Origin: an uncultured Kiritimatiellota bacterium
GTDB taxonomy: Bacteria > Verrucomicrobiota > Kiritimatiellia > RFP12 > UBA1067
Assembly (NCBI GenBank): GCA_934643865.1
Contig: CAKUCX010000043.1
Location: forward strand, 1-27,721
DNA: 27,721 nucleotides
Reading direction: 5' to 3'
Part shown: piece by piece, positions 1 to 8,045 of the stretch
Layout of the letters: every line of letters starts with the position of its first letter
How positions within the stretch are numbered: position 1 is the first letter of the stretch
The notes under the pieces: model-generated
The model's input: only the letters and a program-made list of their open reading frames with translations
The model's database searches: none
Told to the model about the DNA's origin: nothing
Program-made: the position numbers and the translations under genes

Positions 1-103
1 GATCAAGACGCAGTGCGACATGTACGCGAACCGCTACCCCTGGGAGATGGCGCTCAAGCTCTTCGGCGCGCTGAAGGACAAGGGCGCGCAGGCGATCAAG
101 TAG
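1..103 (+). CDS. C-terminal end of an unidentified protein (partial)
   Basis: An open frame enters from the left edge and ends with TAG at 101-103, giving the last 33 residues of a protein (the first full codon starts at base 2). The tail contains a YPWEMALKLFGALKDKG stretch that looks like an amphipathic C-terminal helix. The codons are strongly C/G-ending, as in other genes here, and a strong terminator follows 24 bases later, which supports this being a real gene end. I do not recognise the family from so short a piece and assign no function. Confidence 0.6.
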   Translation, partial: IKTQCDMYANRYPWEMALKLFGALKDKGAQAIK

Positions 104-126
104 CGCCGCCTTCCGCTTCACAGGCA

Positions 127-164
127 AAAAGCGCGCCGAAGGGACTTCCCTTCGGCGCGCTTTT
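127..164. terminator. Bidirectional intrinsic terminator
   Basis: There is a perfect 17-bp inverted repeat: AAAAGCGCGCCGAAGGG at 127-143, loop ACTT at 144-147, and the exact complement at 148-164. The outer A/T tracts give a U-run on either strand. It lies between the end of the plus-strand gene (103) and the end of the minus-strand GH106 gene (186), so it can terminate both convergent transcripts. Confidence 0.92.
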
Positions 165-185
165 AAACGCCCCTGCGCCGTGCCT

Positions 186-3100
186 TCACTTCGCGGCGGG
201 GACGAGCGCGCGGAGGTAGACGGGGCCGAGGATGCCGCTCGGCAGCAGCTCGTCGTTCTTGTCCCAGTGCTTCCACGTCGTGAACGTGCAGCGCCCGGTC
301 GGCGACTTCTTCCCCTCCTTGACCCACTGCGGGATCTCCTTGAGGCCGATCTCCTTCACGCCGTCCTTCATGCCGCCCTGCCACGTGCAGTCGTCCGCGT
401 GCTCGCGGTCGTCGCCGATGAGGCGGTTCGCCCAGAGGTTCGCGACGCGGATCCGGAGGTCGGCGGACGCGCCCGGACGGACGGCATCCGTGATGTCCAC
501 GCGGAACGGCGGCTTCCAGAGGACGGGGAAGGTGGTGCCGTTCACCGTCACCTCGGCGAAGTTGCGCACGTCGCCGAGGTCGAGGACAAGGCGCGTCCCC
601 GGCGCCGTCCGCAGCTTCGCGAGGTCGGCGCCGTCGAGCGTCTTCGCGTAGGTCGCGATGCCGGAGAAGTAGCGCACGCCGGGGTTGCGGTTCTCGCTCC
701 ACGAGGCGAGCCGGTCGAACGTGACCGTTTCATCCGGCCCCTGCGCGAGCTTGTTCGGCAGGAACCCGTTCGGGAAGGAGACCGTCCACGCACCCGCCAC
801 GGGGAGCGGCAGGGGCGGATCGGCCTTGAGCGTCCGCACCGTGCCGTCCGCCTGCGCGAGCGTCGCCGTGAGCGGCTGCCACGCGAAGAGCGCGCCGTCC
901 CGCCACGCGCTGTCCGGCAGCGGCAGGGGCGCCCGCGCGCTCGGCGGGAGGGCGAGTTCCTGGTTCTCGGGGACGACGGCCTTCTTCTCCACGCCGTCGT
1001 AGACGTAGGTGACGTAGAGGCGCTTCGGCGTCATGGGGGCCGGATCGCATCCCGCGAGGCCGTTCGTCGCCCGCGCGGAGAGCGTGCCGTTCGTGACGAG
1101 CCCGGCGAGTTTCGCCGTCACGTCCGCGAGGCGGTCTTCCCCGGGCTTCCACGCCGGGTCAATCACGCCGTACCAGGCGCTCACGAGCCGCGCCCGCGCG
1201 GGTAACGTGTAGGCGGCGAACTCCTTCACGACGTCGCGCTTCGTCGTGCCGTCGAGCGTGTAGACGACTTCGAGCGCCTTGTGCTGGCCGTTTGCGGGGT
1301 CGCCGCCGAGCGCGTCGTTCGTCGCCGCGACCTTCTTCCCGGGCTTGACGAACGCCGCGACGTCCGCGCAGTTCGGGCGCGTCTTCTCGGCCCGCACGCC
1401 GTACTGCGCCGCGCGGATCTCCAGCGTATGCTGGACGGGATCGGCCACGACGGGATCCGCGCGCCGGTTCGCGGCGACCGTGCAGGCGGTCGCGTGCGGC
1501 CCCTTCGCGGCGGTGCGGAAAACGACGAACTTCGAGCCGCACACCGAGAACGGCACCGTCACGAACGTGCGCCCCTTCTCCTCGCGCCACACGTCGGCCG
1601 GCGCGCACGTGCCCGTCTCGGCGTCCCACAGCTCGGGCACGCGGCCCGTCTGGCGGAAGGAGAGGACGGCGGAGGCCTCCGCGCGGTTCGGCATCGCGAC
1701 GAAGTACCAGTCCGCCTCCGCATTGCGCCGGTGCAGCCAGCGAAGGCGGTCGACGTTCTTCGCCTCGTTCGAGACGACCGCGACGTCGGGCGCCACGCCC
1801 AGTTCATTGAGGGCCTCGACGGGCGAACCCGCGAAGATGCCGCGCGCCCACAGCTCGTCCGCGAGGAGGCGCACCTGCCGGTCGCCGTCCCGCCCCCACT
1901 TGAGGCCGGGGGCGCGCACGGGCTTCTTCGGCCAGACGACCGTCGCGCCCGCGTCGCGGAGCTTCGTCACGCACACGACCATCTCGGGCGAGACCGCCTC
2001 CATCGGCGGGAGGGCGAGGACGCGGTAGCGCACGCCGCCGGGGACAACGACGCAGCCGTCCTCAACCTTCAACTGGTACATCGCGTCCGTGGGGCAGATG
2101 TCGGAGGCGTAGCCGTCGGGCAGCGTGAAGAACGCCGCCGCCGCGCTGCCGCCGTCCGTGTTGCCGCCCTGGTTCGGGGCCGCCTCGCCCGCGAAGAAGA
2201 GCACGTCCGCGCAGAAGGTCCCCGCCTGCAGCAGGTACTGGCAGCGCGTCTGGTAGGCGAACCAGGGCTTCGCGAACGCCCACCACGTCTGCGTGCGGTC
2301 GAGGTGCATGCCCCAGCGGCCCATCGTCATGCCGGGGAGGTACTTGTCGTCCGCCCAGGGCTGGTGCGTGAAGCGGTGGTAGATGATGCGGTTCACACCG
2401 CTCGCGTAGGCGCTGTCGCCCTGCGCCTTGATGGAGAACGGCGTCGTCATCCAACGGCCGCTGCCCGGCCCCGGACTCGCCGTGAACGACTCCGTGCCGC
2501 AGTAGGGCTTGCCCCAGACGTGCGCGACGGACGAGACGAACTTCGCGTTGCCGCAGCCGGTCCCGTAGGGGTTGGCCGCGTGGCTCCAGAACTCGCCCAT
2601 CGGGATGTCGCAGTGCTGGCCGTACTGGAGGTTGTCCGCCGGACAGTTCCCGTAGGGCTCGATCGAGCACTTGAGGCCGTAGGCGTGGCACTTCTTCGTG
2701 AGCGCGCCCGCGTAGTTCTCCGCGAAGAGATCGCTCACCACGCGGCGGAAGTCCTCCAGGAACCGCTCCGTCGTCGGGACGTCCTCCAGGATGTAGCCCG
2801 CGAAGGCGGGCATGAAGGGCCGCAGCGAGTAGCCGCGCCGCTTCTGGAACTCCGCCTCCATCTTCTGCGTCCAGTTCTGCGAGCCGACCTCGAAGGAGTC
2901 GACGAGGATGTTGTTGAAGCCCGTCGCGACGTTGCCCGCGAGCGGACCGAGCGTCCGGCAGAGGCGCGCCACGTACTGCTCGAAGTGGTAGTCCAGCGCC
3001 TCGGCGGAGAGCTTGTCCACCTCAAGCCCGCGTCCGTGGTCGGAGGCGGGGTGGTTGCAGTGGCCGTTGCAGAGGTAGCCCACGCGCAGGATCGTCCAGT

Positions 3101-4112
3101 CGCCCGCCGGGACGTCCCACGCGAGCGTGCCGTCCGCCCGCAGGTTCGCCGTCAGGTCGCGCACCGCGCCCTTCGCGACGACCTGGTCGGGCGTCGTCGG
3201 CGCCGTGTCGCACGCCACCTCCTGGCGCACGGCGAACGTCTTCGCGGCGAGGTTCGAGAGCCGCGCGCGTCGTTCGGGATGCGCCTCCTTCAGCGTGGCC
3301 TTCACGCCCGACTGCACGATCTTCGCGCGGAGCGCCCGCATCGTCGTCTTCTTCGGGAAGGCGTGGAAGCGGAGGGACGTGTCGCGCGAGCCCGAGCGCG
3401 CGAGCGGGAAGCGGAATTTCTCGAACGGCCTGAACGTCGTGCCGTCCTCGGAGATCTCAAGGGCGATCTCCGCGTCGGCGCTCCACGCCCACCCGTAGTC
3501 CAGGCGGAACGAGAAGCCCGCCGCCTCGAACGGCTGCGCGCCCGTCATCGTGAACCCGTCCGGCTCGACCTTCGTCGTCACGCCCGGGAACGTCGCCTTC
3601 TCGGCGGGCGGCGTGGGGAACGCGAAGACGCCGATGTCCGCGTAGAAGCCGTGGTCGTTCGTCTCGCGCGGCAGCTTCGCCTCGAACTTCGCCGGGCCCG
3701 TCGCCGTCACCTGTCGGAAGGTGACGCGCTTCATGCCGTTCGACGGCGGGTTCCACGGCCCGCCCGAGCTCGACCAGCCCGAGCAGTTCGGGATGCAGAT
3801 CTCAAGCCCGAGGCGGCGCGCCTCCGACGCGGCGTGGCGGAACATCTCGAACCACGCCGGCGAGTTGAAGTCGAGCCCGCCCGCCGGAATCGCGCACCCG
3901 GCGTCGAACATCTGCACGCCGCCGACGCCCGCGCGCGCCAGCTCCTCGAAGTCGCGCGTCAGGCCCTCCTTCGTGACGTTGCCGTTCATCATGTGGAACC
4001 AGGTGTGGGGCTTCGCCGCGGCCGGCGGCGCCTTGAAGCCCTTCTCCAGGTCCGCGTGCAGGGCGGCGCACCCAAGCGCCGCCACGAGGCAGAACACCGA
4101 TCGTCTCGTCAT
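186..4112 (-). CDS. Secreted GH106-type alpha-L-rhamnosidase
   Basis: This encodes a 1308-residue exported glycoside hydrolase that probably removes alpha-L-rhamnose from plant or microbial polysaccharides such as pectin side chains. The start is the ATG at 4112, preceded by AAGGAAAGG. Upstream in-frame extension is rejected because residues 1-20 from this ATG form a signal peptide (MTRRSVFCLVAALGCAALHA). The mature N-terminus has the GH106 signature (WFHMMNGNVTKEGLTRDFEE, then GVGGVQMFDAG, about residues 38-72). Candidate catalytic acids lie in VDSFEVGSQNW (E408), CSIEPYG (E485) and CGTESFT (E541). The C-terminal part (about 1180-1290) is a GH2-like jelly-roll with WKPPFRVDITDAV and RVANLWANRLIGDD. 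It is the last gene of an operon after the beta-propeller gene and the DUF1016 fragment, and ends at the shared terminator. The family call is from recognised motifs; the substrate is inferred. Confidence 0.88.
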   Translation of the reverse strand: MTRRSVFCLVAALGCAALHADLEKGFKAPPAAAKPHTWFHMMNGNVTKEGLTRDFEELARAGVGGVQMFDAGCAIPAGGLDFNSPAWFEMFRHAASEARRLGLEICIPNCSGWSSSGGPWNPPSNGMKRVTFRQVTATGPAKFEAKLPRETNDHGFYADIGVFAFPTPPAEKATFPGVTTKVEPDGFTMTGAQPFEAAGFSFRLDYGWAWSADAEIALEISEDGTTFRPFEKFRFPLARSGSRDTSLRFHAFPKKTTMRALRAKIVQSGVKATLKEAHPERRARLSNLAAKTFAVRQEVACDTAPTTPDQVVAKGAVRDLTANLRADGTLAWDVPAGDWTILRVGYLCNGHCNHPASDHGRGLEVDKLSAEALDYHFEQYVARLCRTLGPLAGNVATGFNNILVDSFEVGSQNWTQKMEAEFQKRRGYSLRPFMPAFAGYILEDVPTTERFLEDFRRVVSDLFAENYAGALTKKCHAYGLKCSIEPYGNCPADNLQYGQHCDIPMGEFWSHAANPYGTGCGNAKFVSSVAHVWGKPYCGTESFTASPGPGSGRWMTTPFSIKAQGDSAYASGVNRIIYHRFTHQPWADDKYLPGMTMGRWGMHLDRTQTWWAFAKPWFAYQTRCQYLLQAGTFCADVLFFAGEAAPNQGGNTDGGSAAAAFFTLPDGYASDICPTDAMYQLKVEDGCVVVPGGVRYRVLALPPMEAVSPEMVVCVTKLRDAGATVVWPKKPVRAPGLKWGRDGDRQVRLLADELWARGIFAGSPVEALNELGVAPDVAVVSNEAKNVDRLRWLHRRNAEADWYFVAMPNRAEASAVLSFRQTGRVPELWDAETGTCAPADVWREEKGRTFVTVPFSVCGSKFVVFRTAAKGPHATACTVAANRRADPVVADPVQHTLEIRAAQYGVRAEKTRPNCADVAAFVKPGKKVAATNDALGGDPANGQHKALEVVYTLDGTTKRDVVKEFAAYTLPARARLVSAWYGVIDPAWKPGEDRLADVTAKLAGLVTNGTLSARATNGLAGCDPAPMTPKRLYVTYVYDGVEKKAVVPENQELALPPSARAPLPLPDSAWRDGALFAWQPLTATLAQADGTVRTLKADPPLPLPVAGAWTVSFPNGFLPNKLAQGPDETVTFDRLASWSENRNPGVRYFSGIATYAKTLDGADLAKLRTAPGTRLVLDLGDVRNFAEVTVNGTTFPVLWKPPFRVDITDAVRPGASADLRIRVANLWANRLIGDDREHADDCTWQGGMKDGVKEIGLKEIPQWVKEGKKSPTGRCTFTTWKHWDKNDELLPSGILGPVYLRALVPAAK

Positions 4113-4161
4113 GTCGTTTCCTTTCCTTGCTCGTAGAAATGCTTGTCCAGAATCGCCACCG

Positions 4162-4794
4162 CTAATGCGGCTTCCTTCGGTCTGGGCGGCCGGCGCCCGC
4201 TCTTCGTGAACGAACTGGGTCGACGGCCACGCTCTCCTCAAGGAGCCTTTGCGAACCCGCAAGCAGCGGCTTCAGCTCTTCAACCGACCAGAACGCCAAG
4301 GCCGTCTGGCGGATATAATACCACCGCTCAGGAACCGACGTGCATCCATAGAGGATGGCCATGTGCTGCGTGAAGCCGACGCAGAAGAACGCCGCCAGGT
4401 CCGACTCGTTCAAATCGTCAGTTGCCAACTGACGAATTTGCGGAACGGCGTCAACGTCAATCTTCGAATCGCCGACCGCCGGCTGGCGATTCGGGCATTT
4501 TCCCCAGCGCTCATAGAAGATGCGCATATTCTTGATGTTGACGGGGGAGAACCCCCGAAGCCCCGGAAGCTCCAGGGACAGGCGTTCCGAAATCGCCTCG
4601 ATCGCGCCCGTTCCCCAGGTCCCTGCCCGCGAATGCGCCGACACATACGCGCCAACGTTGAAGTAGAGCTTCAGCATCTCGGCATTCGCCTTGCGCGCAG
4701 CCAGGTACCGGCTCTTCAGAATGGCCGTCTTGATGGTCTTGACGGCGCCTTCAAGCCCGCCCGGCCCCGAACGGCCCTTCGGCGTCCCCCTCAT
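4162..4794 (-). CDS. Truncated DUF1016 (YhcG-type) protein, N-terminal domain only
   Basis: The 210-residue product matches the N-terminal DNA-binding part of DUF1016/YhcG proteins: ARKANAEMLKLYFNVGAYV, GTWGTGAIEAISERL, LPGLRGFSPVNIKNMRIFYERW, and near the end ERWYYIRQTALAFWSVEEL. The family normally continues into a PDDEXK nuclease domain of about 150 residues, which is absent here. After LLEE the frame runs into Arg-rich sequence and stops at 4162. The next reading frame stays open from about 4240 and ends in a more protein-like tail (AVAILDKHFYEQGKE) whose TGA overlaps the GH106 ATG at 4109-4112, so a frameshift near 4230-4240 is likely. The ATG at 4794 overlaps the stop of the upstream gene (ATGA, 4791-4794). 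Base composition is less GC-rich than the flanks. It is probably a decayed remnant of an acquired gene and unlikely to be an active nuclease. Confidence 0.75.
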   Translation of the reverse strand: MRGTPKGRSGPGGLEGAVKTIKTAILKSRYLAARKANAEMLKLYFNVGAYVSAHSRAGTWGTGAIEAISERLSLELPGLRGFSPVNIKNMRIFYERWGKCPNRQPAVGDSKIDVDAVPQIRQLATDDLNESDLAAFFCVGFTQHMAILYGCTSVPERWYYIRQTALAFWSVEELKPLLAGSQRLLEESVAVDPVRSRRAGAGRPDRRKPH

Positions 4795-6107
4795 CGCGCA
4801 GCGCCCCTCTCCCCCGCCGGCGCGGGTCCCGCCGCGACATCCATCAGGTAGACCTGACGGCTGCCCTCGTGGACCGAATTGAACGCGATCTGCCGCCCGT
4901 CGTCGCGCCACCGCGCGTGGAGGTCGCACCGCCAGTACGTCTGGCGGTAGGCCGGCGGCACGAAGAACGAGCCGATCGGCATCGCCGCGTCGTCTTCGAG
5001 GCGCACGAGGATCCACGGGCGCTCGTAGCTCTTCGACCAGTACGTCTCGCCGCTCATGAACTTCCCGTCCGGCGAGTAGAAGCAGTGCCAGTCGAGGTCG
5101 TAGGCGCCCTTCCCGATGCGGCGCACCTTCTCCTCCTCGCCGACGGTGAACTCGACGGGGCTCCACGCGCCCTTCGTCCAGTGCTCCATCCTGTCGCCGT
5201 TCCAGATGGCCGTCACGACCATTCGGTGGCTGCCGTCCGGCGCCCAGTTGAAGTGCGAGCCCGCCCAGCCGTCCTTGAAGCAGCGGCGCAGGTTCCTGCC
5301 GTCGCGGTCCACCGTGAAGCTCGTCGTCTGCCAGATGGAGGCCTTGTGGACCGTCTTGTCGAACCAGTCCACGCTGCGCGCGAGGAAGAAGATCTTGCGG
5401 TCGTCCTTCGAGATGACCGTGTGGCAGTAGTAGGCGAGCGGCTGGCCGGGCTTGCCCTTCACGGCCTTCGTCGCCGGCATGCGCGCGCGGCCCTGCGCGA
5501 CGGAGAGGACGAGCTTCGAGGCGCCCGTCTTCAGGTCCATCACCCACAGACCGTCGTCCTCGGGCCAGGTCACCGCCTCCAGCGGATCCTGTCCGGGTCC
5601 CGCGTAGCCGTAGTCCGGGCGCGTGAGCGAGAGGCGCGCGTAGTTGATCGAGACGGCCCACGTGCCGTCCGCCGAGACGGCGGAGACGGGGCGCGGCAGG
5701 ATCCGCTCCCGCTTCGTCCTCCAGTTCAGGACCACCGTCACGAACCGGCCGTCGCGGAGGTCGTTGAAGAGGAATTCGTCGTTCCCCAGCCAGTGCGCCA
5801 TCGCGGCTTCCTGGAAGTTCCAGCACGCCGTCGTCGTGACCGGGATGAAACGGTTCCCGTCCCGCAGGTCGACGACGCCGAGCGTGCAGCGCTCGCCCGC
5901 CTCGGGGAGGCGTCCGTTGAGGTCGGTCTCCAGCACGAGGACGTAGCGGTTGTCGGGGCTCCAGGCGTTGATTGCGAAGTAGTTCGCGAGCAGGTGCTCG
6001 TGCGGTCCCTTCGTGATTGCATACGGTCGCGAGATTTCCGGGAACGGCGTCAACGCCCACGCGCAGACCGTCAGGCCGACGAGGCATCCAAGCAGCAGGT
6101 TTTTCAT
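4791..6107 (-). CDS. Secreted TolB/PL22-like beta-propeller protein
   Basis: The 438-residue product has a signal peptide (MKNLLLGCLVGLTVCAWA), followed by repeated beta-propeller blades with DPP4/TolB-type signatures: NAWSPDNRYVLVLETDL, AVSADGTWAVSINYARL, VISKDDRKIFFLARS, HFNWAPDGSHRMVVTA, CFYSPDGKFMSGETYW and LHARWRDDGRQIAFNS. The order, including PDYGYAGPGQDP and EDDGLWVMDLKTG, resembles the oligogalacturonate-lyase-like (PL22) group, so it may bind or cleave oligosaccharides, though a non-catalytic role is equally possible. The ATG at 6107 has AAAAGGAG at good spacing, and an extended -10 lies 24 nt upstream. It is the first gene of the operon leading to the GH106 enzyme, which fits a polysaccharide-utilisation role. 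The fold is well supported; the activity is inferred. Confidence 0.8.
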   Translation of the reverse strand: MKNLLLGCLVGLTVCAWALTPFPEISRPYAITKGPHEHLLANYFAINAWSPDNRYVLVLETDLNGRLPEAGERCTLGVVDLRDGNRFIPVTTTACWNFQEAAMAHWLGNDEFLFNDLRDGRFVTVVLNWRTKRERILPRPVSAVSADGTWAVSINYARLSLTRPDYGYAGPGQDPLEAVTWPEDDGLWVMDLKTGASKLVLSVAQGRARMPATKAVKGKPGQPLAYYCHTVISKDDRKIFFLARSVDWFDKTVHKASIWQTTSFTVDRDGRNLRRCFKDGWAGSHFNWAPDGSHRMVVTAIWNGDRMEHWTKGAWSPVEFTVGEEEKVRRIGKGAYDLDWHCFYSPDGKFMSGETYWSKSYERPWILVRLEDDAAMPIGSFFVPPAYRQTYWRCDLHARWRDDGRQIAFNSVHEGSRQVYLMDVAAGPAPAGERGAAR

Positions 6108-6131
6108 GTTGCACACTCCTTTTCGCGCGCC

Positions 6132-6142
6132 AGTATAGCATA
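6132..6142 (-). promoter_or_regulatory. Extended -10 promoter of the propeller/GH106 operon
   Basis: Reading the minus strand, TATGCTATACT ends 24 nt before the ATG at 6107, and AAGGAG lies between. No good -35 is visible 17 nt upstream. The same TGCTATACT string precedes the V-ATPase B gene and the double-SGNH gene, and TGCTAGACT precedes hydF. Confidence 0.55.
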
Positions 6143-6165
6143 AAGGGACACGCCCCCGGCGGACG

Positions 6166-7455
6166 CTACAGTCGCCGCACATGGGCGCCGAGGGCGGCAA
6201 GCTCCTTCTCGACGGCCTCATAGCCGCGGTCGACGGACTCCGCGTTCAGGATCGTCGTCGTCCCCTTCGCGCACAGGGCCGCGAGGATGAGCGCGATGCC
6301 CGCGCGGATGTCGGGCGACGTGACCGTGGAGCCGGCAAGTTGCGTCGGGCCCGTCACGACCACGCGGTGTGGGTCGCACTGGACGATCTTCGCGCCCATG
6401 CCGATGAGGTGGTCCACGAAGTAGAGGCGGCTCTCGAACATCTTCTCGAAGAAGAGGCACGTGCCGCGCGTCTGCGTGGCGAGGACGATGAGGATTGAGA
6501 CGAGGTCGGAAGGGAACATCGGCCAGGGGCCGTCCGCGACGGACGGGATCGCGTCGCCGAGGTCGTACTGCATCCTCTTCCGCCGCCGCACGCCCATGCG
6601 CAGCGTGCGCGCCGCCGCATCGACCGTCCACTTCACCCCGAAGCGCGCGAACGCCTTCTCCAGGACGGCGAACACCTCCGGGTCGATCTCCGTGAGCGTC
6701 AGCTCGCCCCCCGTGATCGCCGCCGCCGTGAGGTAGCTCGCACCCTCGATGTAGTCGCACCCCACGCGCGCCTCCGTGCCGTGCAGCGTCTCCACGCCCT
6801 CCACGACGAGGCGGTTCGTGCCCGCGCCCGCAATCCGCGCGCCCATCGCGTTCAACATCGCGCAGAGGTCCTGCACGTGCGGCTCGCACGCGGCATTGTA
6901 GATCTCGGTCGTCCCCTTCGCGAGCGCCGCCGCCATGAGGATGTTCTCCGTCGCGGTGACGCCCGCCTCGTCGAGGAGGATCTTCGCGCCCGCAAGGCCG
7001 CGCGGCGCGCGCACCGCGAGGATGCGCCGCCCGGCCTTCACCTTCGCGCCGAGCGCCGCGAAGCCCGCGACGTGCGTATCGAGGCGCCGGTGGCCGATGA
7101 CGTCCCCGCCCGGCGGCGGCAGCGAGACGCCGCCCGCGCGCGCGAGGAGCGGGCCGGCGAAGAGGACGCTCGTGCGGATCTGCCGCGCAAGCGCGGGGTC
7201 GAGACGCACCGTCTTGAGCCTCTTCGCCTCGATCGTCACCGTGCGCGCGGCCGCGTCGCGCGTCACCGTCGCGCCGAACCGGCGCGCGCAGTCGAGCATC
7301 CGTTCGACATCGGAAATCGCCGGCATGTTCCGCAGCGTCACCGGCTCCGCCGTCAGCAGCGCCGCCGCGATCATCGGCAGCGCCGCGTTCTTGTTTCCGG
7401 GCACGCGGTGCGTCCCGGCGACCGTCCTGCGCCCCTCTATCTGGAACTTTCCCAT
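6166..7455 (-). CDS. murA: UDP-N-acetylglucosamine 1-carboxyvinyltransferase with Asp in place of the catalytic Cys
   Basis: MurA transfers enolpyruvate from PEP to UDP-GlcNAc, the first committed step of peptidoglycan synthesis in the cytosol. The product is 429 residues, the usual size. Family motifs are present: GNKNAALPMIAAALL (substrate Lys-Asn), RTSVLFAGPLLAR, HRRLDTHVAGFAALGAK, PMFPSDLVS (the catalytic-Asp region) and SPDIRAGIALILAAL (the phosphate-binding Arg). In the active-site loop, where most bacteria have GGC-x-IG, this protein reads GGDVIG, so Cys115 (E. coli numbering) is replaced by Asp. That substitution is known to block fosfomycin alkylation while keeping activity in Chlamydia and mycobacteria. 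The start at 7455 matches the family N-terminus. A TATACT lies only 9 nt upstream with no ribosome-binding site, so the mRNA may be leaderless. It is divergent from tRNA-Gln. Confidence 0.95.
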   Translation of the reverse strand: MGKFQIEGRRTVAGTHRVPGNKNAALPMIAAALLTAEPVTLRNMPAISDVERMLDCARRFGATVTRDAAARTVTIEAKRLKTVRLDPALARQIRTSVLFAGPLLARAGGVSLPPPGGDVIGHRRLDTHVAGFAALGAKVKAGRRILAVRAPRGLAGAKILLDEAGVTATENILMAAALAKGTTEIYNAACEPHVQDLCAMLNAMGARIAGAGTNRLVVEGVETLHGTEARVGCDYIEGASYLTAAAITGGELTLTEIDPEVFAVLEKAFARFGVKWTVDAAARTLRMGVRRRKRMQYDLGDAIPSVADGPWPMFPSDLVSILIVLATQTRGTCLFFEKMFESRLYFVDHLIGMGAKIVQCDPHRVVVTGPTQLAGSTVTSPDIRAGIALILAALCAKGTTTILNAESVDRGYEAVEKELAALGAHVRRL

Positions 7456-7464
7456 TTCCCGCAC

Positions 7465-7470
7465 AGTATA
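7465..7470 (-). promoter_or_regulatory. -10 hexamer of a probably leaderless murA promoter
   Basis: TATACT on the minus strand ends 9 nt before the murA ATG. The intervening GTGCGGGAA offers no properly spaced Shine-Dalgarno site. With initiation about 7 nt after the -10, the mRNA would begin within a few bases of the start codon. Confidence 0.55.
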
Positions 7471-7483
7471 CCCATTTCCCCCC

Positions 7484-7512
7484 TTGCGCGCCACACCGAA
7501 ATGTAGTATACT
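7484..7512 (+). promoter_or_regulatory. Promoter of tRNA-Gln
   Basis: TTGCGC (7484-7489), a 17-nt spacer and TATACT (7507-7512) lie 20 nt before the 5' end of the mature tRNA. The V-ATPase B gene has almost the same arrangement (TTGCGT, 17 nt, TATACT). Confidence 0.7.
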
Positions 7513-7532
7513 AAAACCCGTTTTCGGCACAT

Positions 7533-7606
7533 TGACCCGTGGTGTAATGGTAGCACTGCAGATTCTGATTCTGCCTGTTGGGGTTCGAGTCCCTGCGGGT
7601 CAACCA
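7533..7606 (+). tRNA. tRNA-Gln (anticodon CTG), CCA encoded
   Basis: A complete cloverleaf can be drawn. The acceptor stem pairs TGACCCG (7533-7539) with CGGGTCA (7596-7602). The discriminator A at 7603 is followed by an encoded CCA (7604-7606). The D arm contains AATGGTAGC. The anticodon stem GCAGA/TCTGC encloses loop TTCTGAT, giving anticodon CTG (Gln, codon CAG). The T arm has GGGGTTCGAGTCCCT. It has its own promoter at 7484-7512. The 3' end is one base from the end of the convergent tsaE gene. Confidence 0.96.
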
Positions 7607-7607
7607 T

Positions 7608-8045
7608 TCAAGAATGCCGCCGCGTACGGCGGAAGCCGATTGTGCGCGCCTCTTCGTCGTCGCCGAGCGCGAATGAGACGTGCCAGGCCGTGTCGGGGAT
7701 GAGATCGCCCGCGCGGTCGGGCCATTCCACGAACAACACCGCGCCACGCGAAAGGTAGTCCTCCCAGCCGATTGTCAGCACGTCGTCCGCGTCGTGGAGG
7801 CGATAGAGGTCCATGTGGACGAGCAGGAAGCGGTCCGTCGGATGCTCGACGACGAGGCAGAACGTGGGGCTCGTCACCGCGCGCTTCGCGCCGAGGGACG
7901 CGGCAAGCCCCTGCGTGAACGTCGTCTTGCCCGCGCCGAGGTCCCCTTCGAGGCACACGACGTCGCCCGGCCTCAGCTCCGCCGCGAATTCGCGCGCGAC
8001 GGCCCACGTCTCCTCCACTCCGTTCACCTGGTAGACATCCTTCAT
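7608..8045 (-). CDS. tsaE: tRNA threonylcarbamoyladenosine biosynthesis ATPase TsaE
   Basis: TsaE is the ATPase partner of TsaB-TsaD in making t6A37 on tRNAs that read ANN codons. The product is 145 residues, typical for the family. It has the Walker A motif GDLGAGKTT (residues 34-42), then TSPTFCLV, HMDLYRL and a VEWPDRAGDLIP segment, all characteristic. The ATG at 8045 overlaps the TGA of the upstream dehydrogenase by 4 bp (ATGA, 8042-8045), so the two are cotranscribed and probably translationally coupled. The gene ends at 7608, one base after the CCA of the convergent tRNA-Gln. Confidence 0.95.
   Translation of the reverse strand: MKDVYQVNGVEETWAVAREFAAELRPGDVVCLEGDLGAGKTTFTQGLAASLGAKRAVTSPTFCLVVEHPTDRFLLVHMDLYRLHDADDVLTIGWEDYLSRGAVLFVEWPDRAGDLIPDTAWHVSFALGDDEEARTIGFRRTRRHS

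Noticed and set aside
1281..4136. 951-codon plus-strand open frame opposite the GH106 gene
   Set aside because: Its translation is Arg/Ala/Val-rich without domains, and it is a mirror of a GC-rich gene with clear motifs on the other strand.
4113..4262. N-terminal extension of the GH106 protein to 4262
   Set aside because: The signal peptide and a ribosome site place the start at 4112; the extension covers the tail of the DUF1016 remnant in another frame.
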